9,467 nt of DNA. Origin: an uncultured Elusimicrobia bacterium (GTDB lineage: Bacteria > Elusimicrobiota > Endomicrobiia > Endomicrobiales > Endomicrobiaceae). Below are positions 1 to 7,472 of this stretch, one piece after another. The translations under genes were made by a program, and so were the position numbers. The DNA lies in NCBI GenBank assembly GCA_947168325.1, contig CAMVLN010000055.1, forward strand, positions 1 to 9,467, given 5' to 3'. The notes beneath the pieces were generated by a model, which was not told where the DNA came from, ran no database searches, and saw only the letters and a list, made by a program, of their open reading frames with translations. Within the stretch, counting starts at the first letter, position 1. Every line of letters begins with the position of its first letter.

Positions 1-132
1 ACTATATTTTATGGTAAATATATGATTATCAACAATATTAACTCTATTATAATTTTTATAATCTCTATAATAAATCATACATCATATACTATGTTTTTAT
101 CTACCTTAAAAGTTCTAACTTAAAACTTCAAA

Positions 133-164
133 GAACGAAAGAACAACTAAACATTCTTTCGTTC
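133..164 (-). terminator. Perfect 11-bp hairpin downstream of the receptor gene, probable transcript end
   Basis: The arms at 133-143 and 154-164 (GAACGAAAGAA and its exact complement) enclose a 10-base loop. The hairpin lies about 67 bases past the receptor stop codon. On the minus strand it is followed only by TTTGAAGTTTT, so the U-tract is interrupted. It may be a weak intrinsic terminator or a 3'-end stabilising hairpin rather than a textbook terminator. The stem is richer in G and C than the surrounding DNA. The rest of 1-231 shows no gene on either strand. Confidence 0.55.
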
Positions 165-231
165 AACTATATTTGTTTAACTCTTAAAATGTTAACACAT
201 ATGTTTTTATTTTTTCCAGTTTATATTAAAA

Positions 232-2049
232 TTAAAATTTTATATTAAAACCAGCAGTTCCTGTAACTCCCGGCATTGGATAACCATAACTTAACTGATA
301 TTTATTATTATTTGTTAAGTTGTTACCTTTAATCCATAAAGAAACATATTTATTTATTTGATAATCTGCTCTTGCTCCTATTAAACAATAATCATCTAAA
401 TAATTTCCTGTTTCACATAATGTTGTTGTAACATAAGAAACATCTGCGGAGATTTTTAGTTCTTTTATAGGTTTAACTGTTAAAACATAATTCAAAGTAT
501 GCATAGGTTTATAAATTAAATCTGTATGATTTTTGGTATCTTCTGCTCTTAAATATGTATAATTTAATTTATGTTTAATATCTTTTGTCATATTATAATT
601 TGCTTCAACTTCATAACCATACTGCTTCGTTTTATCTATATTCTGTGCTTGATACTGCCATCCACCAATATCAACATTTTGAATCAAATTATCTGTTGTA
701 ATATAAAAGCCTGTTAAAGCAATGCCTACAATTCCATTATTATATTCAACTCCTAAATCACTTGAAACTCCTTTTTCAGGTTTTAAATTAGGAGCAGGAA
801 CATACCATGTATTATCCCCAAAAAGCTGTCCAAATGTAGGGGCACTCCATACTTTACTTACATTACCTGAAAGTTTTATTTTATCGGTAAGTTTGTAAAC
901 TGCAGAAAGTGCAGGGGTAGAAACATCGTCATAATCTGTATTTTGGTCTGCCCTTACTATAGGTATCAAAGTTAAATTTCCAATACTAATAAAACCTTGA
1001 ACATAAACTGCAGCATTTTCTCTATTTCTATTTATTTTTTCATTATTATACAGTAAATCTTTTTGCTTAAATTCTGTCTTTTCCCACTCTAACCCAATTG
1101 TTAAAATATCTTTATATGTAACATTGCTTTTAAATCCGGTATTTATTGTGTTATACGAATCAAAATAAAAGTTTGGAATATCTCCTGCTTTTCTCATATA
1201 ATTTGCATTATATCCTGAAATCTGAACTTTAAAATCTTCAAATTTTGTATTGTAATCTAATTTTAAATAATTGTTGTCTTCAAATTGTTTTGCTGTATCA
1301 GATGGATAAGTTATTGAGCCAGGATTTCCTATATCTGCATTATATGCTTGACCGGATAAAACAAATTCTGAATTTTCTGTAGGTTTTAAAGCTATCTTAC
1401 CAAAAATATTTTTAGAATCATAAAAAGAATTTTTTCTATAACCATCAGAAGATAACATTGAAGGTGCTACCAATATAGATATAACATCATTTGCATAAGC
1501 CCCTGTTATACCTAAATTTATGGTATTAAATGTTCCATAAGAAAAATAAGGATTAACATTAGGTGTTAAAGGTGTAGCTTTTTTTGTAATAACATTTATT
1601 ACACCACCAAAAGCTCCGGTTCCATAAATTGCAGCACCAGATCCTCTTATAATTTCAACTTTTTCTATCATATTTGCAGGAATTGATGTAAAATCTGCTC
1701 CACCACCTGTTCCTATATCATTTACAGGTCTTCCATCCACTAAAACTAACACCTGTCCTGCAGTAGAACCTCTCATATATATAGATTGAGATTGTCCCAA
1801 CGGCCCATAATTTTTGTAAGAAATACCTGCTTCACCATCGACAATTTCACCTAAATTTTTTGCATTTTTTTCTTTAATTTCTTTTTCGGTAATAACAGTT
1901 AAATTAGTTGTTAAATCTCTTAATGGTTCTGCCTTTTTGGTTAAAGATAAAAACACTTCTCCTTCATTATAATCTGCTGCACCTACCGTTTGGGTAAATG
2001 CAGATATTGCTAAACTTAATACTGCCAATAAACTTATAAATTTTTTCAT
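232..2049 (-). CDS. btuB: TonB-dependent outer-membrane receptor, probable cobalamin (B12) transporter, BtuB-like
   Basis: This is a 605-residue outer-membrane active transporter that would take up a scarce ligand using energy from TonB-ExbBD. Residues 1-24 form a signal peptide (MKKF, hydrophobic core, VGA then ADYN). A possible TonB box lies near residues 31-37 (EVFLSLT). The plug domain spans about 45-160, with typical segments such as YMRGS, VLVLVDGRPVND, VEIIRGSGAAIYGTGAFGGVINVITKK-like elements. The rest is a beta-barrel of alternating strands ending in the expected terminal phenylalanine (GFNIKF). I chose the ATG at 2049 because the signal peptide starts there and AAGGAG lies 12 bases upstream. 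A GTG at 2076 would add nine residues and place that ribosome-binding site inside the gene. Cobalamin as substrate is inferred from the riboswitch upstream; the protein alone shows only the family. No BtuFCD partners are in the window. Confidence 0.88.
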   Translation of the reverse strand: MKKFISLLAVLSLAISAFTQTVGAADYNEGEVFLSLTKKAEPLRDLTTNLTVITEKEIKEKNAKNLGEIVDGEAGISYKNYGPLGQSQSIYMRGSTAGQVLVLVDGRPVNDIGTGGGADFTSIPANMIEKVEIIRGSGAAIYGTGAFGGVINVITKKATPLTPNVNPYFSYGTFNTINLGITGAYANDVISILVAPSMLSSDGYRKNSFYDSKNIFGKIALKPTENSEFVLSGQAYNADIGNPGSITYPSDTAKQFEDNNYLKLDYNTKFEDFKVQISGYNANYMRKAGDIPNFYFDSYNTINTGFKSNVTYKDILTIGLEWEKTEFKQKDLLYNNEKINRNRENAAVYVQGFISIGNLTLIPIVRADQNTDYDDVSTPALSAVYKLTDKIKLSGNVSKVWSAPTFGQLFGDNTWYVPAPNLKPEKGVSSDLGVEYNNGIVGIALTGFYITTDNLIQNVDIGGWQYQAQNIDKTKQYGYEVEANYNMTKDIKHKLNYTYLRAEDTKNHTDLIYKPMHTLNYVLTVKPIKELKISADVSYVTTTLCETGNYLDDYCLIGARADYQINKYVSLWIKGNNLTNNNKYQLSYGYPMPGVTGTAGFNIKF

Positions 2050-2116
2050 TTCTTTAATTTTCTCCTTAAAAAACACTTTGTTTTGTTACAAGTTAAATGA
2101 TTGAAAAACATAATGC

Positions 2117-2154
2117 AAAAAAATTCAAAGCAATTTTTATTTAAAATTACTTTG
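2117..2154 (-). terminator. Intrinsic terminator in the leader, upstream of the receptor gene
   Basis: The minus-strand arms CAAAGTAATTTT (2154-2143) and AAAATTGCTTTG (2137-2126) form a 12-bp stem with one U-G wobble and a five-base loop. AA and then seven Ts (2123-2117) follow. This is a standard rho-independent layout, placed about 100 bases downstream of the riboswitch aptamer and 67 bases before the receptor start codon. It would cut off receptor expression unless it is prevented from folding. It is therefore probably a regulated attenuator, not the end of another gene, since no full-length gene precedes it. Confidence 0.75.
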
Positions 2155-2160
2155 TTTTCT

Positions 2161-2193
2161 CTAATATCCTATTCTTCTGATGTTTTTATACAT
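2161..2193 (-). CDS. Second leader mini-ORF, 10 codons, overlapping the first
   Basis: This frame encodes MYKNIRRIGY and stops with TAG seven bases before the 5' arm of the leader terminator. Its ATG overlaps the end of the first mini-ORF in the eight-base string ATGTATAA, an arrangement compatible with translational coupling. It has no ribosome-binding site of its own. The coding claim is weak because ten codons can occur by chance. What makes it worth listing is its position: a ribosome at its stop codon would cover the 5' arm of the terminator. Confidence 0.25.
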   Translation of the reverse strand: MYKNIRRIGY

Positions 2194-2215
2194 CAATAAT
2201 AAACGATTTTTGCAT
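2186..2215 (-). CDS. Leader mini-ORF, 9 codons, with a consensus ribosome-binding site under riboswitch control
   Basis: This frame encodes MQKSFIIDV followed by TAA. AGGAGG (2226-2221) lies five bases before the ATG, a perfect Shine-Dalgarno match and better than that of most genes in this window. The site sits directly after the cobalamin aptamer, where riboswitches usually hide the ribosome-binding site of the regulated gene. The peptide has no recognisable family and no obvious stalling motif. It may be a translated leader whose peptide product is unimportant, or the stump of a gene that once followed the riboswitch. A one-base shift would join it to the next mini-ORF. Confidence 0.45.
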   Translation of the reverse strand: MQKSFIIDV

Positions 2216-2235
2216 AAAAGCCTCCTCGGGGTTTT
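2216..2235 (-). promoter_or_regulatory. Hairpin that can sequester the leader ribosome-binding site (riboswitch expression platform)
   Basis: On the minus strand AAAACC (2235-2230) can pair with GG (2222-2221) and TTTT (2219-2216) across a bulged C. The loop is CCGAGGA. The stem and loop together enclose the AGGAGG and run right up to the ATG at 2215. The loop contains GGA and CCG, which could kiss the UCCGG in the putative L5 loop of the aptamer (near 2320). This resembles the L5-L13 contact known from translational cobalamin riboswitches. The pairing was worked out by eye and no folding was run. Confidence 0.45.
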
Positions 2236-2249
2236 ATTTTTATTTTAGA

Positions 2250-2363
2250 CTAACGATCGCGGTATTCTGACTTAGGACTCTTACTAAAAAAATTTTTAAG
2301 CAAAAACCCATCACAGCAGCCGGACTGTAGCTGATTCTCACAGCTTTTCCCGTACATCGCTAA
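2250..2363 (-). promoter_or_regulatory. Cobalamin riboswitch aptamer
   Basis: The minus strand shows the conserved cobalamin-aptamer elements in order. GGGAAAAGC is followed by a stem with TGTGAGAATCA (2346-2336). CTACAGTCCGGCTGCTGTGATG comes next, with ACAG/CTGT pairing. The B12 box AAGTCAGAATACC is at 2273-2261. The closing P1 stem is TTAGCGAT (2363-2356) against ATCGTTAG (2257-2250), eight pairs with two wobbles. The element lies about 40 bases downstream of a promoter and upstream of a TonB-dependent receptor, a classic target. Cobalamin or adenosylcobalamin binding is expected to reduce expression. Confidence 0.92.
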
Positions 2364-2410
2364 TTTTATTTATGTGTATTTCTACTATTATTACTATTAT
2401 TAAGAGGTGT

Positions 2411-2438
2411 ATTATATCATATTTTTTATTTTTTTCAA
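2411..2438 (-). promoter_or_regulatory. Sigma-70 promoter for the riboswitch-receptor transcript
   Basis: The -35 box is TTGAAA (2438-2433), the spacer is 16 bases, and the -10 box is TATAAT (2416-2411), a perfect consensus. Transcription would start near 2404, about 40 bases before the aptamer, giving a leader of roughly 355 bases ahead of the receptor start codon. It is the only convincing promoter in the gap after folK. Confidence 0.75.
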
Positions 2439-2606
2439 CACTGTGCATTGATTACCTGATTATCTACATATTGTGATATTTGCAATCGTCTGCCGTTATC
2501 TTCTCATTTAAAAATCTTAATAATACCTTAAAAAATACTTATAAATACTACCTCTTTTAGTTAAAAAATATGTTTTTACCTCTAACAACAGTTTTTTATT
2601 TTTTTG

Positions 2607-3071
2607 TTATGATATTATGATATTACATAAAGTAGTTATTGTTTTCTTGTATACTGGATGAATAAATTTTGGAGATATTTCTTTTAATGGAATTAATACA
2701 AACTCTCTGTTTTGTATTTCTTTATGAGGAATTGTTAAATTTTCCTTTTTTATTATTTGTGTTCCATAAAATAATATATCTATATCAATAATTCTTGGTC
2801 CCCAATGATAAGTCTTTTTCCTGCCTAAATTTTTTTCTATGTTTTTAATAACTTCTAAAAGTTCTTGTGACTTAAAATTTGTTGTAAACTTCCCTGCTAC
2901 ATTATAAAATTTTCTTTGTTTTGGGCCAATAGGTTCAGTTTCATACAAAGAAGATAATTTTATTAATTTTATATTCTTTTTACCCAATTCTTTAACTGCC
3001 AATTCTAAATTCTTTCTTCTGTTACCAATGTTAGACCCTAGTGATAAATATATTACTATTTTTTTATTCAT
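2607..3071 (-). CDS. folK: 2-amino-4-hydroxy-6-hydroxymethyldihydropteridine pyrophosphokinase (HPPK)
   Basis: HPPK is a cytosolic enzyme of folate synthesis that transfers pyrophosphate from ATP to 6-hydroxymethyl-7,8-dihydropterin. The protein has 154 residues, close to the usual HPPK length. Family features are the N-terminal IYLSLGSNIGNR (about residues 7-18), SSLYETEPIG (42-51), FYNVAG (55-60) and the signature HWGPRIIDIDIL (89-100). In the signature, R93, D96 and D98 match the catalytic arginine and the magnesium-binding aspartates. I chose the ATG at 3071; the GTG at 3092 falls inside the terminator stem upstream and has no ribosome-binding site. The chosen ATG has only a weak GAG-type site six bases upstream. 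No folB or folP is adjacent. The gene follows dapB across a terminator, so its expression probably depends on read-through. Confidence 0.92.
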   Translation of the reverse strand: MNKKIVIYLSLGSNIGNRRKNLELAVKELGKKNIKLIKLSSLYETEPIGPKQRKFYNVAGKFTTNFKSQELLEVIKNIEKNLGRKKTYHWGPRIIDIDILFYGTQIIKKENLTIPHKEIQNREFVLIPLKEISPKFIHPVYKKTITTLCNIIIS

Positions 3072-3082
3072 ATTCAACTCAT

Positions 3083-3119
3083 AAAAAAACACTTAAAATT
3101 TTTATCAAAGTGTTTTTTT
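3083..3119 (-). terminator. Bidirectional intrinsic terminator between dapB and folK
   Basis: AAAAAAACACTT (3083-3094) pairs perfectly with AAGTGTTTTTTT (3108-3119) around a 13-base loop that can itself partly pair (AAAATTTT). Both strands end in a run of seven Ts after the stem core, so it can work in either direction. In the direction of the genes it lies 27 bases after the dapB stop codon and ends 11 bases before the folK start codon. Confidence 0.8.
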
Positions 3120-3146
3120 ATTTTATTTACTCTGAACTTATCAAAT

Positions 3147-3923
3147 CTACTTAAAACCTAAAACATCTCTCATGTCGTAAAGTCCTGCAGGTTTATTGTT
3201 AATCCATTTTGTTGCTCTTAATGCTCCTGCAACAAGCCCTGCCCTTGATGTAGCTTTATGAGATATTTCTATTCTTTCACCATCACTTGCAAAAATTACT
3301 GTATGGTCGCCACACACATCTCCACATCTTATAGCATGAATTCCAATTTCACCCGGTTTTCTTAATGCTTGTGTTCCATATCTCCCAAATACTGCAACAT
3401 CTTTTAAACTTTTATTATGTCCATTTGATATAGATTCTGCAAGTTTTATTGCTGTTCCTGAAGGGGAATCCTTTTTTTTATTGTGATGAATTTCTACAAT
3501 TTCAACATCATAGTTAGGAATCTTATTTGCAATATTTTCTACTATATTTAATAATAAATTTATTCCAGTTGACATATTAGGAGCAAAAACTATAGAAATT
3601 TTTTCTCCAGCTTGTTTCAAAGTTTTTTTATTTTCTTCACTAAGTCCCGTCGTTCCTATAACTACTTTTGCATTTTTTCTAAGTGCAATTTCTACATTCT
3701 TCATAGTATTTGATGCAATTGTAAAATCTACAATAATATCCCCTACATTTACATATTGTTCCATATCATTAGATTTTATTATTAAAGGATCTTTTTTCCC
3801 TATTGAATGACAAGAATCTACTTCTGTTCCTGCAATTATATTAAAATCTTTATCTTGTTTTGCCATATTTATTATAGCACTTCCCATTCTACCACAAGCA
3901 CCACAAACTATTATATTTACCAT
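3147..3923 (-). CDS. dapB: 4-hydroxy-tetrahydrodipicolinate reductase
   Basis: DapB performs the NAD(P)H-dependent reduction in the diaminopimelate/lysine pathway, supplying meso-diaminopimelate for peptidoglycan and lysine for protein. The protein has 258 residues. The N-terminal Rossmann motif is CGACGRMG (about 7-14). DFTIA (67-71) and IGTTGLS (89-95) follow. APNMSTGINLLL (114-125) matches the family APN-S-G-N element. EIHHNKKKDSPSGTA (144-158) holds the catalytic histidine pair H147/H148 and the substrate-binding lysine. IRCGDVCGDHTVIF and ISHKATSR are the expected C-terminal blocks. The ATG at 3923 has GGAG five bases upstream and lies 22 bases after the rpoD stop; a GTG at 3942-3944 would include that ribosome-binding site in the gene. 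It is likely the last gene of the nif3-dnaG-rpoD transcript. Confidence 0.95.
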   Translation of the reverse strand: MVNIIVCGACGRMGSAIINMAKQDKDFNIIAGTEVDSCHSIGKKDPLIIKSNDMEQYVNVGDIIVDFTIASNTMKNVEIALRKNAKVVIGTTGLSEENKKTLKQAGEKISIVFAPNMSTGINLLLNIVENIANKIPNYDVEIVEIHHNKKKDSPSGTAIKLAESISNGHNKSLKDVAVFGRYGTQALRKPGEIGIHAIRCGDVCGDHTVIFASDGERIEISHKATSRAGLVAGALRATKWINNKPAGLYDMRDVLGFK

Positions 3924-3945
3924 ATTTTCTCCATTTTTGCACACT

Positions 3946-5682
3946 TTAGCTTAAATATTCTTTTAAAGATTTACTTTTACCTGCATATCTTAACTTTCTT
4001 ATAGCTTTAGACTCTATTTGTCGTACTCTTTCTCTTGTAACACCAAATTTTTTTCCTACTTCCTCAAGTGTTGAAGGATATCCAATACCTATTCCATATC
4101 TTAGTCTTACAATTTCAGCTTCTCTAGGAGTTAAAGTATTTAATGCTTTTTCCAATTCTAATTGCAATCTATATTGATATGTTTTTTTTACAGGATTAGG
4201 ACTATTTTTATCCTCTATAAAATCTTCAAGTTTAGAGTCTTCTTCTTCTCCAATTGGTGTAGCTAAAGAAACGGGCTCCTGCATCATTTTTAAAATTTTC
4301 CTTACCTTATCTGAAGACATTTTTAAAAATTTACTATACTCTTCTATCAAAGGTTCTCTTCCTTGCTCTTGTTGTAATTTCTTTTTCAATTTTGTTAATT
4401 TGGAAATAAGCTCTTTCATATGCACCGGAATTCTTATTGTCCTTGCTTGGTCAGCAATAGCTCTATTTATAGACTGTCTTATCCACCATGTTGCATAAGT
4501 TGAAAATTTAAAACCTCTTTTCCATTCAAACTTTTCAACTGCTTTTGATAATCCTAAATTACCTTCTTGGATTAAATCGGATAACTCTAAATTACTAATA
4601 CCAACATGTTTTTTCGCAATAGAAACAACTAATCTAAAATTTGCTTCTATTAATTTCATTTTATCTCTATGAATAAGCTCTTCTAAATCTCTTATTTTTC
4701 TATCCGTTTCAATTAATTCCTCTTGAGAAAAAGAAATTCCATCTTCTATATGCTTTCGTTTTGATATTAAACTTTCAATATATTCTATATCTTCCGCCAT
4801 TTTTGCAGATACAAGCCCACCAGATATTCTTTTAAAATTTGATACACTTACTTTACCGGATATAAATTTTGCATACAAATCTTGTAATTTTGCAATTGGC
4901 ATTTTATATTTTCTTTCTATTCTTTCAAGTTCAGAAGATATTTCATTCAATTTCGTTGTAGTAATCTTTATCTTATTTATAAGTCTTTTTATTTTATCCC
5001 CATTAATATTTAATCCTGCTATTAAAGAAATTATTTCACTTCTAATCTTTTGTTTTTTATTTTCAATTCTTATTTTTTCTTTGTTACTTAAATCTTTTTC
5101 TTCTGCATTTAAATCTAATTTTGAAATATTTTTTTCTAACAATCCTATTTTTTTAACAGTTTCCTTAACTTTTAATCTCATATTTCTTAATTGACTATTA
5201 GATTTTCTTCCCCTAGGCATAATTTCTTTAGGAGTCATTTCTTCCTGTTCTATTAAAGTATGCCAACTTTTTATTTCTTTTATTATTAAAGGAGACTCTA
5301 ACACCACACGTGCAAGTTTTTTTTCATTATCATTCACACTTCTAGCAAGTTCTATTTCAACTTCTCTTTTAAGTAATGGAACTTTTGCCATTTCAGTAAG
5401 ATACATTCTTACAGGATTCATTGCTTCTTCTTCGCTTTTTCCTATAATTATATCCATTGTCTCTGGTAAATTCTTTTCTTTTTTAGAAGAATTTTGAGTA
5501 GTTATATACAAATTCTTATCTAATACTTTTATTCCTAACTCTGCAAGTTGAATAAAAAAACTATCAATCTTATCCGAACTTATATTTTTCTCTACAACCT
5601 TTTTGTTTATCTCATCATAAGTAAGATATCCTTGTTTTTTCCCAACAGAAACTAAATCTTCAAATAATTCATTTTTTACCAT
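3946..5682 (-). CDS. rpoD: RNA polymerase primary sigma factor (sigma-70/RpoD)
   Basis: This 578-residue protein directs RNA polymerase to housekeeping promoters. Region 1.1 is present at about residues 1-55, which marks it as a primary rather than an alternative sigma. Region 1.2 is at about 88-115 (NPVRMYLTEMAKVPLL). A lysine- and glutamate-rich non-conserved region with coiled-coil character spans about 115-310. Region 2 (about 343-415) has the core-binding and -10 recognition segments, including DLIQEGNLGL, FSTYATWWIRQSI and RAIADQARTIRIPVH. Region 3 spans about 420-495. Region 4 (about 515-578) has LTPREAEIVRLRYG and the helix-turn-helix GVTRERVRQIESKAIRKLR. The ATG shares its A with the dnaG stop codon (TAATG), and AAGGA lies seven bases upstream. 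The -10 and -35 boxes found in this window fit its expected consensus. Confidence 0.97.
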   Translation of the reverse strand: MVKNELFEDLVSVGKKQGYLTYDEINKKVVEKNISSDKIDSFFIQLAELGIKVLDKNLYITTQNSSKKEKNLPETMDIIIGKSEEEAMNPVRMYLTEMAKVPLLKREVEIELARSVNDNEKKLARVVLESPLIIKEIKSWHTLIEQEEMTPKEIMPRGRKSNSQLRNMRLKVKETVKKIGLLEKNISKLDLNAEEKDLSNKEKIRIENKKQKIRSEIISLIAGLNINGDKIKRLINKIKITTTKLNEISSELERIERKYKMPIAKLQDLYAKFISGKVSVSNFKRISGGLVSAKMAEDIEYIESLISKRKHIEDGISFSQEELIETDRKIRDLEELIHRDKMKLIEANFRLVVSIAKKHVGISNLELSDLIQEGNLGLSKAVEKFEWKRGFKFSTYATWWIRQSINRAIADQARTIRIPVHMKELISKLTKLKKKLQQEQGREPLIEEYSKFLKMSSDKVRKILKMMQEPVSLATPIGEEEDSKLEDFIEDKNSPNPVKKTYQYRLQLELEKALNTLTPREAEIVRLRYGIGIGYPSTLEEVGKKFGVTRERVRQIESKAIRKLRYAGKSKSLKEYLS

Positions 5683-7472
5683 TATTTTTTCCTTGATCCC
5701 TTAATTTGTGCTGTTAATTGACGATACTTTTCTATTTTAGAATTATCAATCTCCTTTTTACCTTCACTCATTAACAACACTTCTTTTTCAAGAATTTTTC
5801 TTTCCTCTTTTTGTCTTGCTAATTCTATATCTTTACACAGAATATTAAAAGTTTCATAATTCTCTAGAGAATTTTTATTATCCTTATTATCTTTTGCATT
5901 TATTTGCTCATTTATAAGTGCAACTTTAGAAAACCACTTTTTTTGTTTTTCATCATTTAATTTAGACAATATTTGTGCTGTAGAAATATTTTCTTTTTTT
6001 AAAAGTAAATCATAAATAACAATACAATTAGCATCTGTAAAAAAATTCTCTTTTATTTTTTTAATATACTGTCTATTACCAATATTTAACAAAAAATTTA
6101 TTAATTTTTCTTCTAAAGAAAATTTTGTTTTTATAACAATATTTTCTACTATTTTACTTTCTTTACTTTCTATAATATTTGTTTTAAAAACATATTTTTT
6201 TCTAAATTCCTGCCAAATAATATCCTCTTCTATATTTAACTTTTGTGCAATAAAACGAACATACTCTCTTTGCACAATTATATTTTCATTTTTATTAATA
6301 AAATTTAGCAACATTGACACTGCTTTTGCTTTTTCCTGAGCAATGCTTATATTTACTTTTGATACAATCTCATCAAAAATAAAACTTATTGCAGATTTTG
6401 ATTTAATACCTACCAACTTATAAAATTCTTCTTTACCATACTTTAATAAATATTCGTCAGGATCAAATCCATCTGGTAAAGCTGATACTCTCGCTGGCAT
6501 ATTATTCTCTGCACAAATTTCTAATACCCTTTGTGTTGCCATATTCCCGGCATAATCTGGATCAAATAATAATGTAATATTATCAGCATACCTCCCTACG
6601 AGTTTTGCCTGTTGTTGTGTAAAAGCTGTTCCTAATGGTGCAACTGCCCCATAAATTCCATATTGTTGTAAAAGAACTACATCCATGTATCCCTCTACAA
6701 TCACTATAGATTTCTCTTTTCTTAATTCCGATAAAGCTTGATATAAACCATACAAATTAGACTTTTTAGAATACACTATTGTTTCAGGAGTGTTCAAATA
6801 TTTTGCTTTGCTATTACCTAAAGTTCTTCCTCCAAAAGCAACAACCCTACCTTGAACATCTAATATTGGGAAAACTAGTCTATCCGACATATACTCAAAA
6901 ATATTACCGAAATCTGATTTTGTAAAAAGACCAGATTTTATCAATATTTCATAAGTGTAGCCCTTTTTTATTGCAGATTCAAGTAGTTTTCCTTTTGGAG
7001 CATACCCTATCATAAACTTTCTAACACTATCATCTGTTATTCCTCTTTGCTTAACATATTCTCTTGCAAAAGAAGCAGACTTTGTATCTAGCAAGCATCT
7101 ATTATAAAATCTTGCAGTAGATTCTAATAGCTCAAATATTTTTATTTTTTCTGAAACAGAATATTTTGCACTACAAGTTTCCTGTATTTTTATCCCATTC
7201 TTTTCTGCAAGTTTTTTAACACTCTCTATCCAACTAATATTTTCAATGAGCATTACAAACTTAAAAACATCTCCAGATACACCGCAACCGAAACATCTAA
7301 AAATGCCTTTCTCAGAACTAACAACAAATGAAGGTGTTTTTTCTGTATGAAAAGGGCAACAACACTTGAAATTTCTACCAGCTTTTTTTAAGTCAGTAAT
7401 ATAATCACCAATTACTGAAACAATATCTGAAGCTGTTCTTATCTGTTCTATTACTTGCTCTGGTATAGACAT
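5682..7472 (-). CDS. dnaG: DNA primase
   Basis: DnaG makes RNA primers at the replication fork with the replicative helicase. The protein has 596 residues, a normal length. The N-terminal CHC2 zinc finger has ligands C39, H42, C60 and C63 (CCPFH and RCFGC). The RNA polymerase core follows, with FGGR near 213-216 and KYLNTPET. The TOPRIM domain has the catalytic glutamate E260 in VIVEGYMDV and the metal-binding pair D304/D306 in LLFDPDYAG, where many primases have DGD. The C-terminal helicase-interaction part (about 450-596) is divergent, lysine-rich and helical, as is usual. The start codon shares its A with the nif3 stop (TAATG). The upstream ribosome-binding site is weak (AGAAG), so translation is probably coupled to nif3. 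Confidence 0.97.
   Translation of the reverse strand: MSIPEQVIEQIRTASDIVSVIGDYITDLKKAGRNFKCCCPFHTEKTPSFVVSSEKGIFRCFGCGVSGDVFKFVMLIENISWIESVKKLAEKNGIKIQETCSAKYSVSEKIKIFELLESTARFYNRCLLDTKSASFAREYVKQRGITDDSVRKFMIGYAPKGKLLESAIKKGYTYEILIKSGLFTKSDFGNIFEYMSDRLVFPILDVQGRVVAFGGRTLGNSKAKYLNTPETIVYSKKSNLYGLYQALSELRKEKSIVIVEGYMDVVLLQQYGIYGAVAPLGTAFTQQQAKLVGRYADNITLLFDPDYAGNMATQRVLEICAENNMPARVSALPDGFDPDEYLLKYGKEEFYKLVGIKSKSAISFIFDEIVSKVNISIAQEKAKAVSMLLNFINKNENIIVQREYVRFIAQKLNIEEDIIWQEFRKKYVFKTNIIESKESKIVENIVIKTKFSLEEKLINFLLNIGNRQYIKKIKENFFTDANCIVIYDLLLKKENISTAQILSKLNDEKQKKWFSKVALINEQINAKDNKDNKNSLENYETFNILCKDIELARQKEERKILEKEVLLMSEGKKEIDNSKIEKYRQLTAQIKGSRKK

Noticed and set aside
2050..2076. GTG start at 2076 for the receptor, adding nine residues
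   Set aside because: It would place the AAGGAG site inside the coding region and put charged residues ahead of a clean signal peptide that starts at 2049.
2056..2116. Independent promoter for the receptor downstream of the leader terminator (TTGCAT, 16 bases, TTAACT)
   Set aside because: The -10 hexamer matches poorly and the near-consensus promoter at 2411-2438 explains the transcript better.
2362..2368. AAAATTA near the 5' side of P1 as an antiterminator strand for the leader terminator arm
   Set aside because: A seven-base, all-AU match is expected by chance in such AT-rich sequence, and no competing fold was computed.
2402..2407. CCTCTT on the minus strand as an anti-Shine-Dalgarno partner for AGGAGG at 2221-2226
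   Set aside because: It coincides with the predicted transcription start about seven bases after the -10 box, so most of it may not be in the RNA.
2609..2624. Tandem ATGATATT repeat at the 3' end of folK
   Set aside because: Only two AT-rich copies within coding sequence; there is no sign of an array or function.
3072..3092. GTG start at 3092 for folK
   Set aside because: The codon lies inside the stem of the upstream terminator and has no ribosome-binding site; homology begins at the ATG at 3071.
3924..3944. GTG start at 3944 for dapB
   Set aside because: The GGAG ribosome-binding site lies inside this extension, and the Rossmann fold begins directly after the ATG at 3923.
3807..4004. Plus-strand open frame of 65 codons across the dapB start and rpoD end
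   Set aside because: It lies opposite two well-supported genes, is low in complexity (Ile, Tyr, Ser, His) and has no ribosome-binding site or family match.
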